From: Blumeriella jaapii
Taxonomy: Eukaryota; Ascomycota; Leotiomycetes; Helotiales; Drepanopezizaceae
Length of the DNA stretch: 64,000 bases
Direction of reading: 5' to 3'
Assembly (NCBI GenBank): GCA_009599575.1
Contig: VWND01000001.1
Coordinates: 744,001-808,000 of the forward strand
Position numbers and translations under genes: made by a program. A model generated the notes under the pieces. It did no database searches, was not told the DNA's origin, and worked only from the letters and a program-made list of their open reading frames with translations. Each line of letters opens with the position of its first letter. The first letter of the stretch is position 1. Below, in pieces: positions 22,617 through 34,800 of the stretch.

Positions 22617-24167
22617 CTGGTAAAACGGAGCGAGGATCACTTCGCTGTGGGCACGATGCTGTCGAGATCGTGAGAGCGGAATGAACAGCTGAAAAGACTG
22701 CGACGAAGTTCCCGACAGCGCATCGATGCTGGCGAAGTCCTATCTGATCCTTGCCATGCACCTGTGTCTGGGTCCGCTCTCTAAGCGAGTGCACTTTGGC
22801 AGGAAGTCCGGCAAGGCATCGCTTGTAGAAAAACAACCGGGTCCGGATTCCGGCGAATTATATGTTGTCTTCCACCCTGAGTGGGTCCGGAGATCCGTAT
22901 CGCTACTTGCTTGTTTCGCAAGCTCCAAGTTCTTGGTTCTTGCTTGTCGGACCACGTTCGAGTTGAGCACTAGTGAACATCTCGGTTGCGTGTGTACAAG
23001 AATCTATAAGTAGGAAAGTTCCACTTCGTGATGATCTTAACTCCTATCGCCTCACTCACGATACTACTGTCCCTTATAACCAAGTCCAAGGGGAAGAAGA
23101 AAGGAGGGCTCAAGGTGCGGCTGGATGCTAGAAATCCAGTCACTGGGTGACGCCATGTACGGTTGTGATCGAGCTTCATGCTCAAGGACTTCGGCTGTTC
23201 AATGATGATGTATCCCCCTGACACGCAGCCCCCGGGAAAAACTTGGCTGCCTGTACTTATCACGCTCAAACGCTTGTAAAGTGGAACGGCCGAGGACAAT
23301 GACGATGTTGAACTCTGGTACTCAAGATACCACTGTGAATTTTAGAGAAGCCATTCCATTGGAGCCTTGAAAACCAGCATCGACCGCGAAACAGGAAGGC
23401 AAACCGTCGATTAGACCTACGACCCAATCCAGTTTGTGAGTTTGGTGTAAGTGAAAGATCCGCATGAATGGTGGCAACAGTCTATCCCAGCCGCCATAGC
23501 CAGCTGGGCGAATAACCACAATCTGCTCCTGCCTGGAAAAGGACATGTTTGTGATTCGTGGTAGTGGCACTCTAGACTCGCTGATATGTTCATTGCCACA
23601 TCCGCTTGGAGCTTAGATCAGTCCCCTAGATAAACACACAGTACTTCAGACTCCCTCAGGGGCCAACATGGACGACGCCACGGGTTTCCGGCTCGATGGA
23701 AAATCTTGTTTCGCGGATTCGACGTTGCAACATGAAGCCATGATCGGCGCCAATCGTAGCTGAAGAGTTGCCTGCCCGGCAGCGCGGCTTGGGTGGCCTT
23801 TCTCCCAATCCTGATTCTTCCACGGCGCTGCTGCCTTCCACACGACTTGCACACGCGGTACAGCAACCTTCGCCGAACACTGGCCACGGACGAGATAACC
23901 AGATCTGACATCAGAAGCATCGCCTGTGAGTCCGACAGATAGCCGTGGCACGACGGCCAGGCCCTGATTCGCCGAGTCGAAGTCCCTATTGTCTATAAAT
24001 GGGCTGGAACCTCGAGAACCCACAAGCACCACCACCACACCACCACCAAGCACCTCTCCATCTTCAGCACGCTCAGCCAAACCCAAGCTCAGACCCCATC
24101 ACTCCAAGACACACTGACCTTGAACACCTCCTCCACACCCAGCCCCACCACCACCGTCGTCTCCACC
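22617..24167. other. Upstream region between divergent genes
   Basis: About 1.5 kb between the minus-strand gene start at 22616 and the plus-strand gene at 24168. Apart from the TATA element at 23994, nothing is recognised. Confidence 0.45.
23994..24000 (+). promoter_or_regulatory. TATA box of the hydrophilin-like gene
   Basis: TATAAAT lies 174 bp upstream of ATG 24168, followed by a CA-rich leader (CACCACCACCACACCACC) typical of fungal 5' UTRs. Confidence 0.5.
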
Positions 24168-24428
24168 ATGGCTGGTCTCCTCGGAAACCTCACCAACTCC
24201 CTGGACAACACTCTCACGGGGGGCGACAAAGCCCAGGGCCAGGGCGGCCTGCTCGGTGCCGTCACCGGCACAGTGGTCAAGACCGTCGACAGCGCGGGCA
24301 ACGTCGTGACCAAGACGGTGGACAGCGCCGGCAACGTGGTCGGCCAAACGACGGACGGCGTGGCCAACACGGCGGGGGGCGCCACCAATTCGGCGGGCGG
24401 CTTGCTTGGGGGCCTGGGAGGCAAATGA
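24168..24428 (+). CDS. Small Gly-rich hydrophilin-like protein, 86 aa
   Basis: A single exon encoding an 86-residue protein (MAGLLGNLTNSLDNTLTGGD). It has two tandem copies of TVDSAGNVV and ends in a Gly-rich tail (SAGGLLGGLGGK). The composition, rich in Gly, Thr, Asn, Val and Asp with no Cys, resembles hydrophilins and short LEA-like proteins of fungi. The DSAGNVVGQT phrase recalls the DxxGxVIGxA part of DUF3659 repeats in the gene at 6505-10590. ATG 24168 sits in a strong context (CACCATGG). A TATA box and CA-rich leader precede it. A stress-linked role is inferred from composition and neighbours only. Confidence 0.75.
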   Translation: MAGLLGNLTNSLDNTLTGGDKAQGQGGLLGAVTGTVVKTVDSAGNVVTKTVDSAGNVVGQTTDGVANTAGGATNSAGGLLGGLGGK

Positions 24429-25147
24429 GGTGTATGTGTGTGTTTGTGTGTGATGTTAGGCACCTGTGAGGGAAGAAGAAGCAAGGAATGGATGGATGAA
24501 TGGATGAATGAATGGAGGAATGGTTGTTGGTATCACCAGTGATGATACAGTAAGACTAGTCTTAAATCGTGTTGAAATCTGTACATCTATCTACCAGCTA
24601 TGCGAGCGCAGGAATATGGGGTAGTGGTGCCCGCACGCTAGTGCGCGCATCCACGTGACCCTTGTCACTGAACTCCACGTGACCATTACTCGGGCTATAC
24701 AATGATGTTGCAGTACAACGAAAATGGATCGGATTCCAGTCGTGATAAACTCCATCATTTTCGGACACATGTAAAAGAAACACTACCTGTGGGAAAAAGT
24801 ACTGTACTGTACTGTACAGAAGCACGCACAGTCACGTTTGTAACCCGTGCAGATGGGACGCCCCAGCGGATTCGCTCTCGACTTTCTGTTACAGCAGTAC
24901 AACAAGCCCTTTCTTCCATCTCACACCCTGCGCTTCGCAAACTCGGCTCCCTAGGTACGGTATGGTATGTACGTGATGCTTCATGCTCCCCGAAAGGATC
25001 CGGGTATATAGAACAAAAACAACCAACACGAGAGCGAAACGTCCTCGCTCAATCCGCAAGCGCGGCGCCCAACTCCACAAAAGCCAACGCTGGTAGTCCA
25101 AACATCCAACCTCCCAACCCTCCACGATCCCAAGCCCACTTGGCACT
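24429..25147. other. Intergenic with a short TACTG microsatellite
   Basis: Follows the hydrophilin-like gene. At about 24799-24820 there is a short TACTG repeat. No gene recognised; the open frame on the plus strand is antisense to the coiled-coil gene. Confidence 0.45.
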
Positions 25148-27462
25148 CTACGCGTCCCCAGTGACTCTCCTCACCCACAACCCTGTCGACTCAAACTCCG
25201 ACGCCTTGTCTTGCCGCTTCCACGCGCGATGCAGCTTCAGCCCGAGCTCGTGCTCCTCGCGCTTGATATCCGCCTCCTCCAGCGTCAGCCGTGCCACCTT
25301 GCGCTTCTCCGCCTCACGCTTGCGCCGCACGTCCTCCGCCAGCATGACGCTGTCCTTGGGCATCAGCTGCGTCATCTGGCGGATGCCCTTGGTGATGTTG
25401 GCGCGGCGGTGCGCCAGGTCATCGAGCTGCGCCTGCAGGCTGGTGATCAGGTCGCGCGACTCGGCCTCGGCCGGCGACATGGGCAGGTCCTTGGCCACGT
25501 TCGAAGAGGGCGGCTTCTCGGCCATGATGTGTGCGGGGACGGAGGAGAGGGGGGAGAGCGCATCGCCGCCGCCGACGGCTTTGCGCGAGATGACGGAGCC
25601 CGTCATGCTGGGACATCGAGAGGGCTCGGCGTAGCGCGGATGCGTACGGTTGACCAGCGGGTTTAAGTCTGGCGTCGGAAATGGGTGGCCGGTACTTTCT
25701 CTTGAGTCAGAGTTGGGAGCTTCGGACGGTGCGTAGGTCGTGACGGAGAAGCGGGAGTCGGGCTGGACGTAGGGCTTGTCCTCCTTCTGGGGAATGCCGC
25801 GTAGATGTCTCTGGGCGCTGTAGTTGCGGTCCAGTCTTGCGAGGGTGTCTTCTCTCTCCCGCTCGCTGGAAGCATCATCTTCATCCCCGGCTAGGTTTCG
25901 TATTGCGGGTGGAGATACTTCGGGAGTGATCCTCACGGGCGATGCTGTCGAGGGTTTTTCGAAAATTTTGCGCCCTCCGACGGTGCGGTTAGTGGGAGCC
26001 TTGCTGCTCTTGCGCGGAACGGATAGAGGAGACATGTGTGTGTGGTCTTGCACGGGCGGTGCGATTGCTATGCGACCCGATGCACCTTTCCATTCCGGTC
26101 GCTCGGCCGGGGCGGAGCTATTGATCTTTAGTTTCCGAAGTCGGTCGCCAAAAGAAGTGTACTGCTTTGGAGGGGAATCAGTGACGTGTGTGTCGACTCC
26201 TGTGGATTGCAGGCTCGATGGTGTGAATGTTCCTGGCTTGACGGACTGAGGCTTTCCTCGGTCACTGGTGGTGATCTCTCCTGAATATGGATCCCATCTT
26301 GGGTCGTGAGCGATCCTGACTTTGGGGCCGTCACCGGCTTGCTTCCGACCGACCAGATTGGCAGCCGCTGTAGTGACCTGGTGCCAGTTCTCTTTTCTCG
26401 AAGAGGGCATGGTTCTGGATGGCGGGTTTAATCGCAAGCCTGCCGTTGTATAGTCCAGTTGCGAGATATCTGGCATGTCAATGGCAGGGGAGATCTGTCC
26501 GTCGTCTGCGAGCTGCAACTGATATCTATGTACCGTTAGTGTGTGCATTTGATTGGGGAGAGTGAATAGTGAGTAAATTTGGACAAGATGGACAGAGGAT
26601 TCGTGTGAGCGACTGTGACGCAAAAAAACTCAGGATAGCCTTCGGCCAGAATTTCAAAGGCTGGAGGAGATTGCGAGTCCGATTTGCACCGCGTGTCTTG
26701 AAAATGCAACATACCTGTGATTTTGCGCTCGCAGTTCTGGAGAGCTCTGCGGGGACGCCTCTTCCTCCTCGTACTCAGTCTGGTACGAACCTTGCGCCTG
26801 GTATGCGTCTGGCGGAAATCGGGTGCTGATTGGATTCGGAGAAGGATGTGAGTAGATCGATGAGGCCGGCCTGAACACCGAGTCCTGGTATGTCTCAAGC
26901 TTGAGTGGCTCGCTGTGGTACAGTAGGTCAGCGGTGATGTCGACGGCTGAGCGTTCGTCGCCAGAAAAATCACAAGAGACTAATGGAGGGGGATCTGCAA
27001 AACGGCTTCTATATAAAGTTCTAAAGGGGTGAGGCATAGATGCCAATGCCGGAGTGGAGCTGCCAGGGAGTTTGGCATGCCATGCACCAACCATTGAGGG
27101 CGACATATCTGAAACTGTAGCGAGCCACGCCATCCGATGTCTGGCCATCCGATGTCTGGCCATCCGATGTCCGCCACTTGTATGTACATACATACAGTAC
27201 ACACTGCATCACGACACTTCGCAGAGTAAGCTTGATATCACACTTACAAGGCTGACTTGAGCATGGCACCCGGCCTCAGACTCTCTTTTCTCTGCGGCCT
27301 CGTTGGCGCTCTGCTCTCATCGTATATCTGCGGTTCCGTGTAGCTGCTGCCACTGCCACCCATCCAATTCTTGGGGTCGTCCGGGTCATCATAGTATGAT
27401 TCGCTATGCATCAGTCCTTCGTACACCCGCAGGCGCGGGGCCTTGGTGTTCCGCTTCCACAT
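25148..27462 (-). CDS. Coiled-coil fungal protein of unknown function, 628 aa
   Basis: Three exons, 27462-27248, 27008-26715 and 26525-25148, total 1887 nt in frame. Junctions give KSALSRFADPPP and AQNHRYQLQLADDGQ, both with GT-AG ends. The start MWKRNTKAPRLRVYEGLMHS looks like a conserved N-terminus. The centre is Ser/Pro-rich and probably disordered. The C-terminal 130 residues are highly charged and helical (AQLDDLAHRRANITKGIRQM, EDVRRKREAEKRKVARLTLE), a likely coiled coil, ending in LHRAWKRQDKASEFE. I do not recognise the family. Intron 1 (27247-27009) holds a 15-bp minisatellite. Confidence 0.8.
27131..27172. repeat. 15-bp minisatellite, three copies
   Basis: Three near-perfect copies of CATCCGATGTCTGGC at 27131, 27146 and 27161, inside intron 1 of the coiled-coil gene. 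Confidence 0.85.
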
Positions 27463-28466
27463 TGTCGGAAAGATTTTGTTCTCCGCCAGGGTTCCGATAT
27501 TCGGGTGTGTTTGGAAAGCGTATGCCGAGCGTAGGATTTGGCGTGGACCCAGTCAAGAGCGAGGCGACGGTGGATCAATAAGACCTGTCGAGGCTTTTGA
27601 AGGAATCCTGGTGAGCGTCTGAAGGATTCTCCCGAGGCCGTTGTGTGTGTCCCAGACACACCCGAGGATGCAATCACCGGTTGATGGACCGACGGCTGAC
27701 TGTCTTTCTTGTCTTTCTTGCCTTTCCTGTCGTCCCGCTGGTGACAGACTGTTTACGCGCCGACACGCATCCAATCACAGTACTTGGGTACCCTCGACGC
27801 GAAGCACAACAAACACCTCAGGAATCACGCGAGCGAACCAGTTCTTGGCCGGCGAGAGAGCGAGAAAAGAACAAAAGAAGGCGGCGACGTTGAGGGAAAA
27901 ATGGAAAAGGAGACTTTTTGAGCTTCAGGGCGAGAAAATGCCGTCCAACGGTCAACCATTGTACAGCACATATACTGTATGTATGTATATCGACTGGCGA
28001 TGTCTGGGCGCGAATTGGAGGAGGGCCATATGTTTCAGCCGCCGGGGGTCTCGGACAGCTGCTGGGACAGTGCATTGAAGCTGACTTGTGTTGCTTGCTC
28101 GCATTGAAATTCGGCCATCGTGGTGTGTAAATCTCTTGGATGCCAGGCTTTTGGGCAGTAGTGGAGCAGAAGTGAGGGTTGAGGCTATTCACGGATCCAT
28201 CGAGAGCGGAAACAGGGTCCAGCCGACGACAAAAATTGCTGTACTGTACTGACTTAGTATACAGATAGGTACCTTATGTAAGGAATTTGGCTCGGGCCCG
28301 GGCTCGGGCTCGGGCTCGGGACAACTTCCGGTCCGATGGAAGCTGCTGCACAGTAAACCGACAACTTCACCATCAAACTTCGCCTCGAACCAAACAAAAG
28401 TATATCCTCCTCAACTATCTTACCACACTCCCTATCGCCCCCAACTCGATCTCCTCGCGCCCCACC
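27463..28466. other. Shared upstream region of divergent genes
   Basis: About 1 kb between the coiled-coil gene start and the thioesterase start. It holds a TTTCTTG-type tract at about 27705-27730 and a GGCTCG microsatellite just upstream of the thioesterase. Confidence 0.45.
28289..28320. repeat. GGCTCG hexanucleotide microsatellite
   Basis: About five units of CTCGGG, one altered to CCCGGG, about 150 bp upstream of the thioesterase start. Confidence 0.8.
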
Positions 28467-29223
28467 ATGCCTCAAAATCACATCCCCTCCTGCTTCACCC
28501 CGCACACTCCTCCTGCGGGCATCATCTCCCACTTCTCATCTCTCCCCAACGCCGCCTCCAAATACTTCAACAACCCGCGTCTCCAGCCCTACGCCACCGA
28601 TGCGCGCGTGCCCAAGACACGCCACACGGCCGACCGGCTGATCGCCAACACGCTCGGGACGCCCGACACTATCGCCGCCTGGCAAGCTTTCTACCAGCCA
28701 CCGGACGCGCCCGCGGACGGGAAAGGGGCGGCAGGGGAGGAGGCGCGCCCGTACGGCGAGTGTGTCCTGCTGCTGAAGATCGGGGAGTACGTCAATGGGC
28801 ACATCGATACGGCGCATGGAGGGTTTCTGGGATGGTTCGTAGGTTCTCCCTTTTCAGCACCTGTACCTGACGCTAGCAACACACCGGATCTCCGGTCGCT
28901 CGGAACGATTGGCCGTTCTGTCTCGGCGGCTGTGCGTTTCGTGTGGGTGAACAACGTGACTGTTTGTGTGAAGGAAGCCCAATCCTGATCTGGCGTTTGT
29001 AGTCGATGAGGCGATAGGGAATGCGGCCGAGACCCAAAAGCCGGAGAAGATGAGCACCATGACGGCGTATCTGAACGTGGCGTACAAGCGGCCGGTGCCG
29101 ACGCCGAGCGTCATCGTGGTGCGGACGTGGCTGGAGCGGGTGGAGGGGAGGAAGATATTTGGGAGGGGCGTGATTGAGGATGAAGAGGGGAGGCTCTGTG
29201 TGGTGGGGGAGGCACTGTCTTGA
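28467..29223 (+). CDS. Hotdog-fold (4HBT-type) thioesterase-like protein, 198 aa
   Basis: A predicted thioesterase-superfamily protein. Exon 1 is 28467-28842 and exon 2 is 29003-29223. Splicing at AG|GTTCTC and TTTGTAG|TC makes HGGFLGWFVVDEAIGNAAET, which has the usual HGG...DE pattern of the hotdog helix in PaaI-like thioesterases. The strand after it, MTAYLNVAYKRPVPTPSVIV, and the ending RTWLERVEGRKIFGRGVIED fit the antiparallel sheet of the fold. The 376- and 221-nt exons make 198 codons plus stop. The donor is unusual (GTTCTC); an alternative donor GTAGGT six bases upstream would need another acceptor. The acyl substrate is unknown. No targeting signal is clear. Confidence 0.78.
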
Positions 29224-30378
29224 CGGTGAAGCAGGTTACAGGAAAGTTGAAATTGTGAAGGGGGGGTACGGGAGGAGGAAAGCTGAAAGGACTCTGATAG
29301 GCGATGGAAGGGATGACCGGGAGAGCTGAAAGTAACCGGGAGAGGAGAAAGGCCGAGCGAGAGAGCAAGAGAGCAAGGAAAAGGGGCTTTGGTATGGAAG
29401 GTATGAAAAGAAACCTACCTTGGATGCTATTGATTATATGGGAAGTGAGAGCAACGAGAGCCCAGAGGGATGAACCCTATTTACTGCTCTTATAGAAGAC
29501 TCGGGATGGCCAGACTAAATACTACATGCCTGGATAAATGAGATAGACTTAGTTGCTTTAGGGCCTGTTCGACAACTACATATACCATCATGTGGAATAA
29601 ACGGATTTCTTCCATTTCACATGGCTCCTGTGATCAAACTTCGTTTGCTTTTCCACGAAACGATACAGCAGCTCGCCAACTTATTGCTAACAAGTTCGAA
29701 TATGGCAACCCAGGGCCGACCTTGGCCCATTCCATCTCAAAGGTTGCTGCGCGATTGATCTTGCCTATGGCTACTGCTTGGTGCTGATGAAGCTGTCGTT
29801 GACGTATTTCTGTTGCAAAATCTTGTTTTGATTTTTTTTTTTTTTTACTATTTTCAATTACACATAAAGCGGTGTTTTTGATTGTAGCTTATCTTTTACG
29901 ATGTGGATAAGACTTTTCAGACTTCTTGCCAAATGATATATCATGGTGGAGTCTTGTCGAACAAGTCTCAGACTGTACTTCTTTGTAGAGCCGAACGCTA
30001 GGTGGGATAATTCTGTTACCATTACATCAACCCAGGCATTGGCTAGAAACTATACAATCGTGGGATCTGATTGCATTCGCTGCTTACAATTACAGTACAT
30101 CTCGGTACGGACGGATAGCGGGGATCCCGTTGACGTCCCATCACCCCCGCATGACAGTCCAGGAGCTTCCACTTCCACTTAGAGTCAGCATCTAGAACCA
30201 CATCTCACAATAACCAGATCGCACAGGTATCTACACCCCGTGCTTAATCACCAGGACTCTTCACTTCAGTATTGCTCTGCAGACCATTGGACAAGATTCG
30301 GGACGATACCAGGAACGGATTCCTCGGAGCTAAAACATCGGAATAGCTTCATCCGCGCAAAAAAGACAACGCAGCACA
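29224..30378. other. Intergenic, no gene seen
   Basis: Includes the 3' flank of the thioesterase gene and a T-rich tract at about 29830. Nothing coding is recognised. Confidence 0.45.
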
Positions 30379-31115
30379 ATGGACTACGTCGAGCAGCGCA
30401 TGGCGCAAGGTACGTTCAACGCCCTTGTATTCTCTATCTCCCCATCTACCTACGATCTCCAGCTAATACGCACTTCCTTAGAAGCAGCCAAGCCCACCCC
30501 CTCCCCAGAAATATCGTACGGCCCTCCCTGCCATCCTTTCTCCCTCCTAATACCACCCATCCATTTTGTCTCTTCGTGCGAAACCTAACTAACGCCTCCC
30601 CAGCAGCACATTCTTCACCCCCATCAACCTCCTCCTCCTCGGCCTCCTCGGCTTCACCCTCTACAAGCTCTTCCTCCAACCCAGCACGCCTCTCTCCCTG
30701 CCGCCGTCCTCCCCACCCGTCGTTTTCCGCACGTTCACGCCGCCCACCCTCCTCCCCTACAACGGCCAGAACAACATGCCCGTGTACCTCGCGGTGCGCG
30801 GCCGCGTCTTCGACGTCAGCCCCGGGCGCAACTTCTACGGTCCCGGCGGGCCGTACGCGAACTTCGCGGGCCGCGACGCGACGCGCGGCCTGGCGTGCGG
30901 CAGTTTTGACGAGGATATGCTGACGGCGGATCTGGAGGGCCCGCTGGATACGCTGGGGGGGTTGGGCGACGAGGAGATGGAGGCGTTGAGGGGGTGAGGA
31001 GAGGTTCGAGGAGAAGTATCTTGTAGTGGGAAGGCTGGTGGCTGTTGGTGAGGAGGAAAAACATGGGGAGGGGAAGAGAGAGGGAGAGGGAGAGAAGAAG
31101 GTGTTTTCCATTTGA
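30379..31115 (+). CDS. Dap1-like membrane-associated progesterone receptor (cytochrome b5-like), C-terminus frameshifted
   Basis: A MAPR-family protein with a cytochrome b5-like haem-binding fold; yeast Dap1 supports sterol-synthesis P450 enzymes in the ER. Exons are 30379-30409, 30482-30515 and 30604-30997, with GT-AG introns (branch CTAAC in the second). A single membrane segment (INLLLLGLLGFTLYKLFL) follows a short N-terminus. The core has NMPVYLAVRGRVFDVSPGRN and FYGPGGPYANFAGRDATRGL, the family signature. The frame stops at 30997 after MEALRG. One frame over, the expected end continues (EERFEEKYLVVGRLVAVG) to a stop at 31115. The family usually has Trp after LRG or LKG, so two bases appear missing at about 30995. 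As read, the protein is 152 residues and lacks the final VVGRL strand. Confidence 0.82.
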
Positions 31116-31876
31116 TATGGGTGGAGGTGAATGGAACTTGAGCATAGGCATTTGAGCAGTGAGTGATACGATACAACATGAACATATCTTTTTTTTTTGC
31201 TTTTTCTATTGGATAAGTTATCATTAACCATTTCTTGTTGTCTATCTTTCTGGATATAATCTAATAAAAAACGGTTCCGAGTTTTACAAACCAGAGATGT
31301 GGGCTTGTTTTATTACAGCCTTATTCTAGTCAAAGCCGTCGAATTTAATTGGAATCCCTTCTCTTCCCTATTGATTCTTCCCAGCCAAACAGGCTCAGCT
31401 TCTATTCCATCTTCTGCTTTTCGGTTCTAGGATTCACAAAAGGGATTCTTAGCTTAGATCGTTGTCTAAGGTTCAATCGTCGCGGCGGCGCTGGGGCATA
31501 TAACGTGAGATTGCTATTGGGTTGCGACAAACAGAGAGGAGGGCTTGGAATTCCTGTTGATTTTTAATTAGCCTTCTTTCAGCCTGTGATGTGTCGCTCG
31601 CTCAGATGACGTCAATTTCGTTTTTGCTATTGGTTATATTTTTATTGTCATTTTGTTCGGTTTGTTTTCACAGCCTTTTGTAGACTTTTGAAATACATTT
31701 CTGTATGCTTTCCTTTGCACAACTGAAAATCAACACAGCATTTCTCTTTTCTTTACTTTTTTCGCCTTTTTTTTGCCAATCCGAGCTTTTGTACTGCCTG
31801 TATGGCTTCCACAGGTATAGTGCTTTGAATTTTTGCGTTTGTTTCTGCAGATCTTTACGGTTGTTCTTAAGGGGGA

Positions 31877-31894
31877 GGGGGGGGGGGGGGGGGG
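31877..31894. repeat. Poly-G run of 18
   Basis: Eighteen G in a row, preceded by GGGGGA. Confidence 0.9.
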
Positions 31895-34800
31895 CTTTTA
31901 TACCCGTCGACGTGGAAGCGAGTTTTCGGGCTTACTGTAGATCGATCTAGCCTCGGATACGGATAGGCAGACTTGTGGATACCAACGTTTCGGATCCAGT
32001 GAATGGAAGCAACGCGGCAATGAAACCAAGGTTAACGTGATTAGACGAATCGGTTATGCGTCGATGGGTATATAACCCCCCTTCCCTTTTGGCACAACAA
32101 AAGCGGTATTGTACGTGCACAGAATCTCAGTAATCAGCTTAGACCAAGCTTTGGGGACCACGTTATGGAGGCTGGTACCATGGAAAATGGAATAGATGTG
32201 GAGTTTGCCGAGGAGTAAAGGGTCAAAGAGAAAGAATGTGAAGGCGGTGGTAATCGAGAGAGACGGTGGTGGATGGAGATTGAAAGGTGTTGAACATGGA
32301 AAAGAGGTGAGTGAATGATAGCGGGTATAGAAGTAACAGCAGCACTATTTTAAGAATCTAATATCAGGGTGCTGGGACTCTGTTGCCCGTATCTGGACGG
32401 ATTGCAACTGGAAGATTCAGGCAGATCCATCAACGTCACAAGCTTTACTTGCATATTATACAGTACAGCCGGAGCAGCTGCTTGATCTCTTCTTCGCGAG
32501 AGATTGTGTGTCTTATTTCAGATTCTTGTGCTAGGAAAGACACTGGTTTTAGGTACCCATTTTGAACACACGTTTTTAGGTCACCCGAGAGGATCTTTTC
32601 CAGCGTGGTTGTTATTCTGTGTTGCCATTTTCCGAATTCACTGCCCTGATTAGTGTCAGCTACAGTATATACTGATTGTATTGTATGAAGGGTTACTGTT
32701 GTGGCCTTATGGCCTAAGGCCATAATATCGCACAGACCACCTGTGGAGGATATCATATTTCTTTCCTTCCGTAGCTTTCTACACCAAGACATCCCATTTT
32801 CTGAGAGTTTCTTGCAACCTTCGACCTGGTTATCTACGCAGGGAGCCAAGGAGACCTTCTGTAATCGTTTTCCCTCGGACGCTGAAGTAGTCAAGCCGCG
32901 GCAAGAAAGAAGTCAACGATGCTACACTACTTTATTCGATAAAAACGAAAGAAAGTATTACAGACACTGCTCAGGAAAACCCGCCCGATGACCATCAGAA
33001 AGCGAAAAAAAAAAAAAAACCAATTGCAAAAAGGCTTTTCTACAAAGAAAGCCGAAAGCAGAGATATACGAGACAGTGGCCGAAGCATATCCAATAGAGA
33101 AAACGCGCATCTACCCCAGACTTCTGCAAGATCGGTAGCTCTGAGCATTGTTTCTGAACCTTTTCACAAGTTGTGGAATTTAGCGAGAAATGGACCTGAT
33201 GTGGGAAGGAGCAGACAGGGTTTCGGAAACGACCCAGTGGAAAAAGGTCAAGTCGCCACTATCAGAATCATTATACACAAGCATGACAGCATCACTTACA
33301 ACGCCCGACCGAATTCCGACATTTGTCATTCGAAGAAGCCTTGGTGTAGAGTCATCTGCGGAAGTATCACGTCGTCTAGCCTCAGCTACAGCAGAAGATC
33401 TCGACTTGAAGTTACTGGTCTCCAGTATTCGAAAGGATAAGAAGGAACCCCAAACCCTACCTGTTGGAGTCTTACCCTTTCCGGCAGCGTTCAAAAACCA
33501 ACAAGAAGTTGAAGACTCACGAAAAGTGACTGAACTGTTACCCGACTAAGCGAATCCGGATTTCTAGCCGCCGCTCTTACTTGGTATATAATTTTACTTT
33601 CCCGAGGAAAATATACCTAACCTTCAAGACCACGAGATTTGCAAAACCACGCAAAACATTGTGCGTTCGGAGGAAGATATAGTGCTAGCGCGAGAAGTGA
33701 AAGGTGTACCCGGAGTACCCTATGGCGGTGGTATTGCAGAGCGACTGAACGCAGACATGCTGGCGTGGCCGGGATTGATGGTACGCGTTTGATCCGAGCC
33801 GTGTCCCTTTTTCTCAGTCTCTGAGGGAAATGACAGTGGGCTGTGTGTTGACAAACCCGACAAAATCGGCAGTCAAGATTCTCGGGGGGGTCTAAGTCTT
33901 CTAACACACACATCATGAGCCCCAAGGCCGGAACCGCGCCGAGCTAAATCATCTACCCCTTAACAATTTCACTTTGAGTTACCATCATCGCAGACGTACT
34001 TCCGTTAGAGACAAAGAGGCATTGTATAACATTCTCGCCCCCTGAAACATTGCTTTCGCAGTCTAGCGACTCGGTAAGTGCCGCATGGGGCATATGCGGT
34101 GCTGTGGTCAGTGTGGACAGACAAAGACGAAGCGTACGAAAACCTGGCTACAAAATTGGGAGAGAGCATACCTGATTCAGATCTTATACCCTGACCGATT
34201 TGTATCCTCTCACATACTTGGGATCATGAATAAGTCTCAGAAAAAGGTCGTCGATCTTCATCAAGACTCACCATTACCCGCCTCCGTTTCCCTTTTTTTT
34301 AGACTGCCTCAACCGAGCATTCACTATCCCATGTCTCGTCTCATCTGAGCTTCCTCGTATCATAATATGAGTACATGTGTGTATGTAATGCTATTGTTTC
34401 CACGAGAAAAAAAAGTTTGTATAGCAAGGTTCGCAACAGAGGCTGCTTGGCTACATGTCAATGCTCCAGAGGAAAAGTACCATTCCGCTGGGTGTTTTGG
34501 TCTGGCTTATGCTTTACTTCCTTCCGAGCTATAAAAGGCTAGTTATTTTAAGTAACAGAACTTGAAACAAGGGTTCAAAGCACTGAAATCATAACGGTCC
34601 CCCTGTTGACGGACAAAATCAATCTGATAGCAGTTTGGCATTTGACAGTCTTACTATTAATACCAACAATGGGATTGGGCATCTCGTCTGGAGTTGGAGT
34701 CTGCCTCCCGCCGCGCGACGCTGAACTTTGCTTTGTTGTGAGAACAAGCTATATTGCACGTGCTTTTACTATTCTTGCTTTCATATTCGTTTCAGGATCC

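Noticed and set aside
24702..25634. 310-codon plus-strand frame
   Set aside because: Largely antisense to the coiled-coil gene and intergenic; no motifs.
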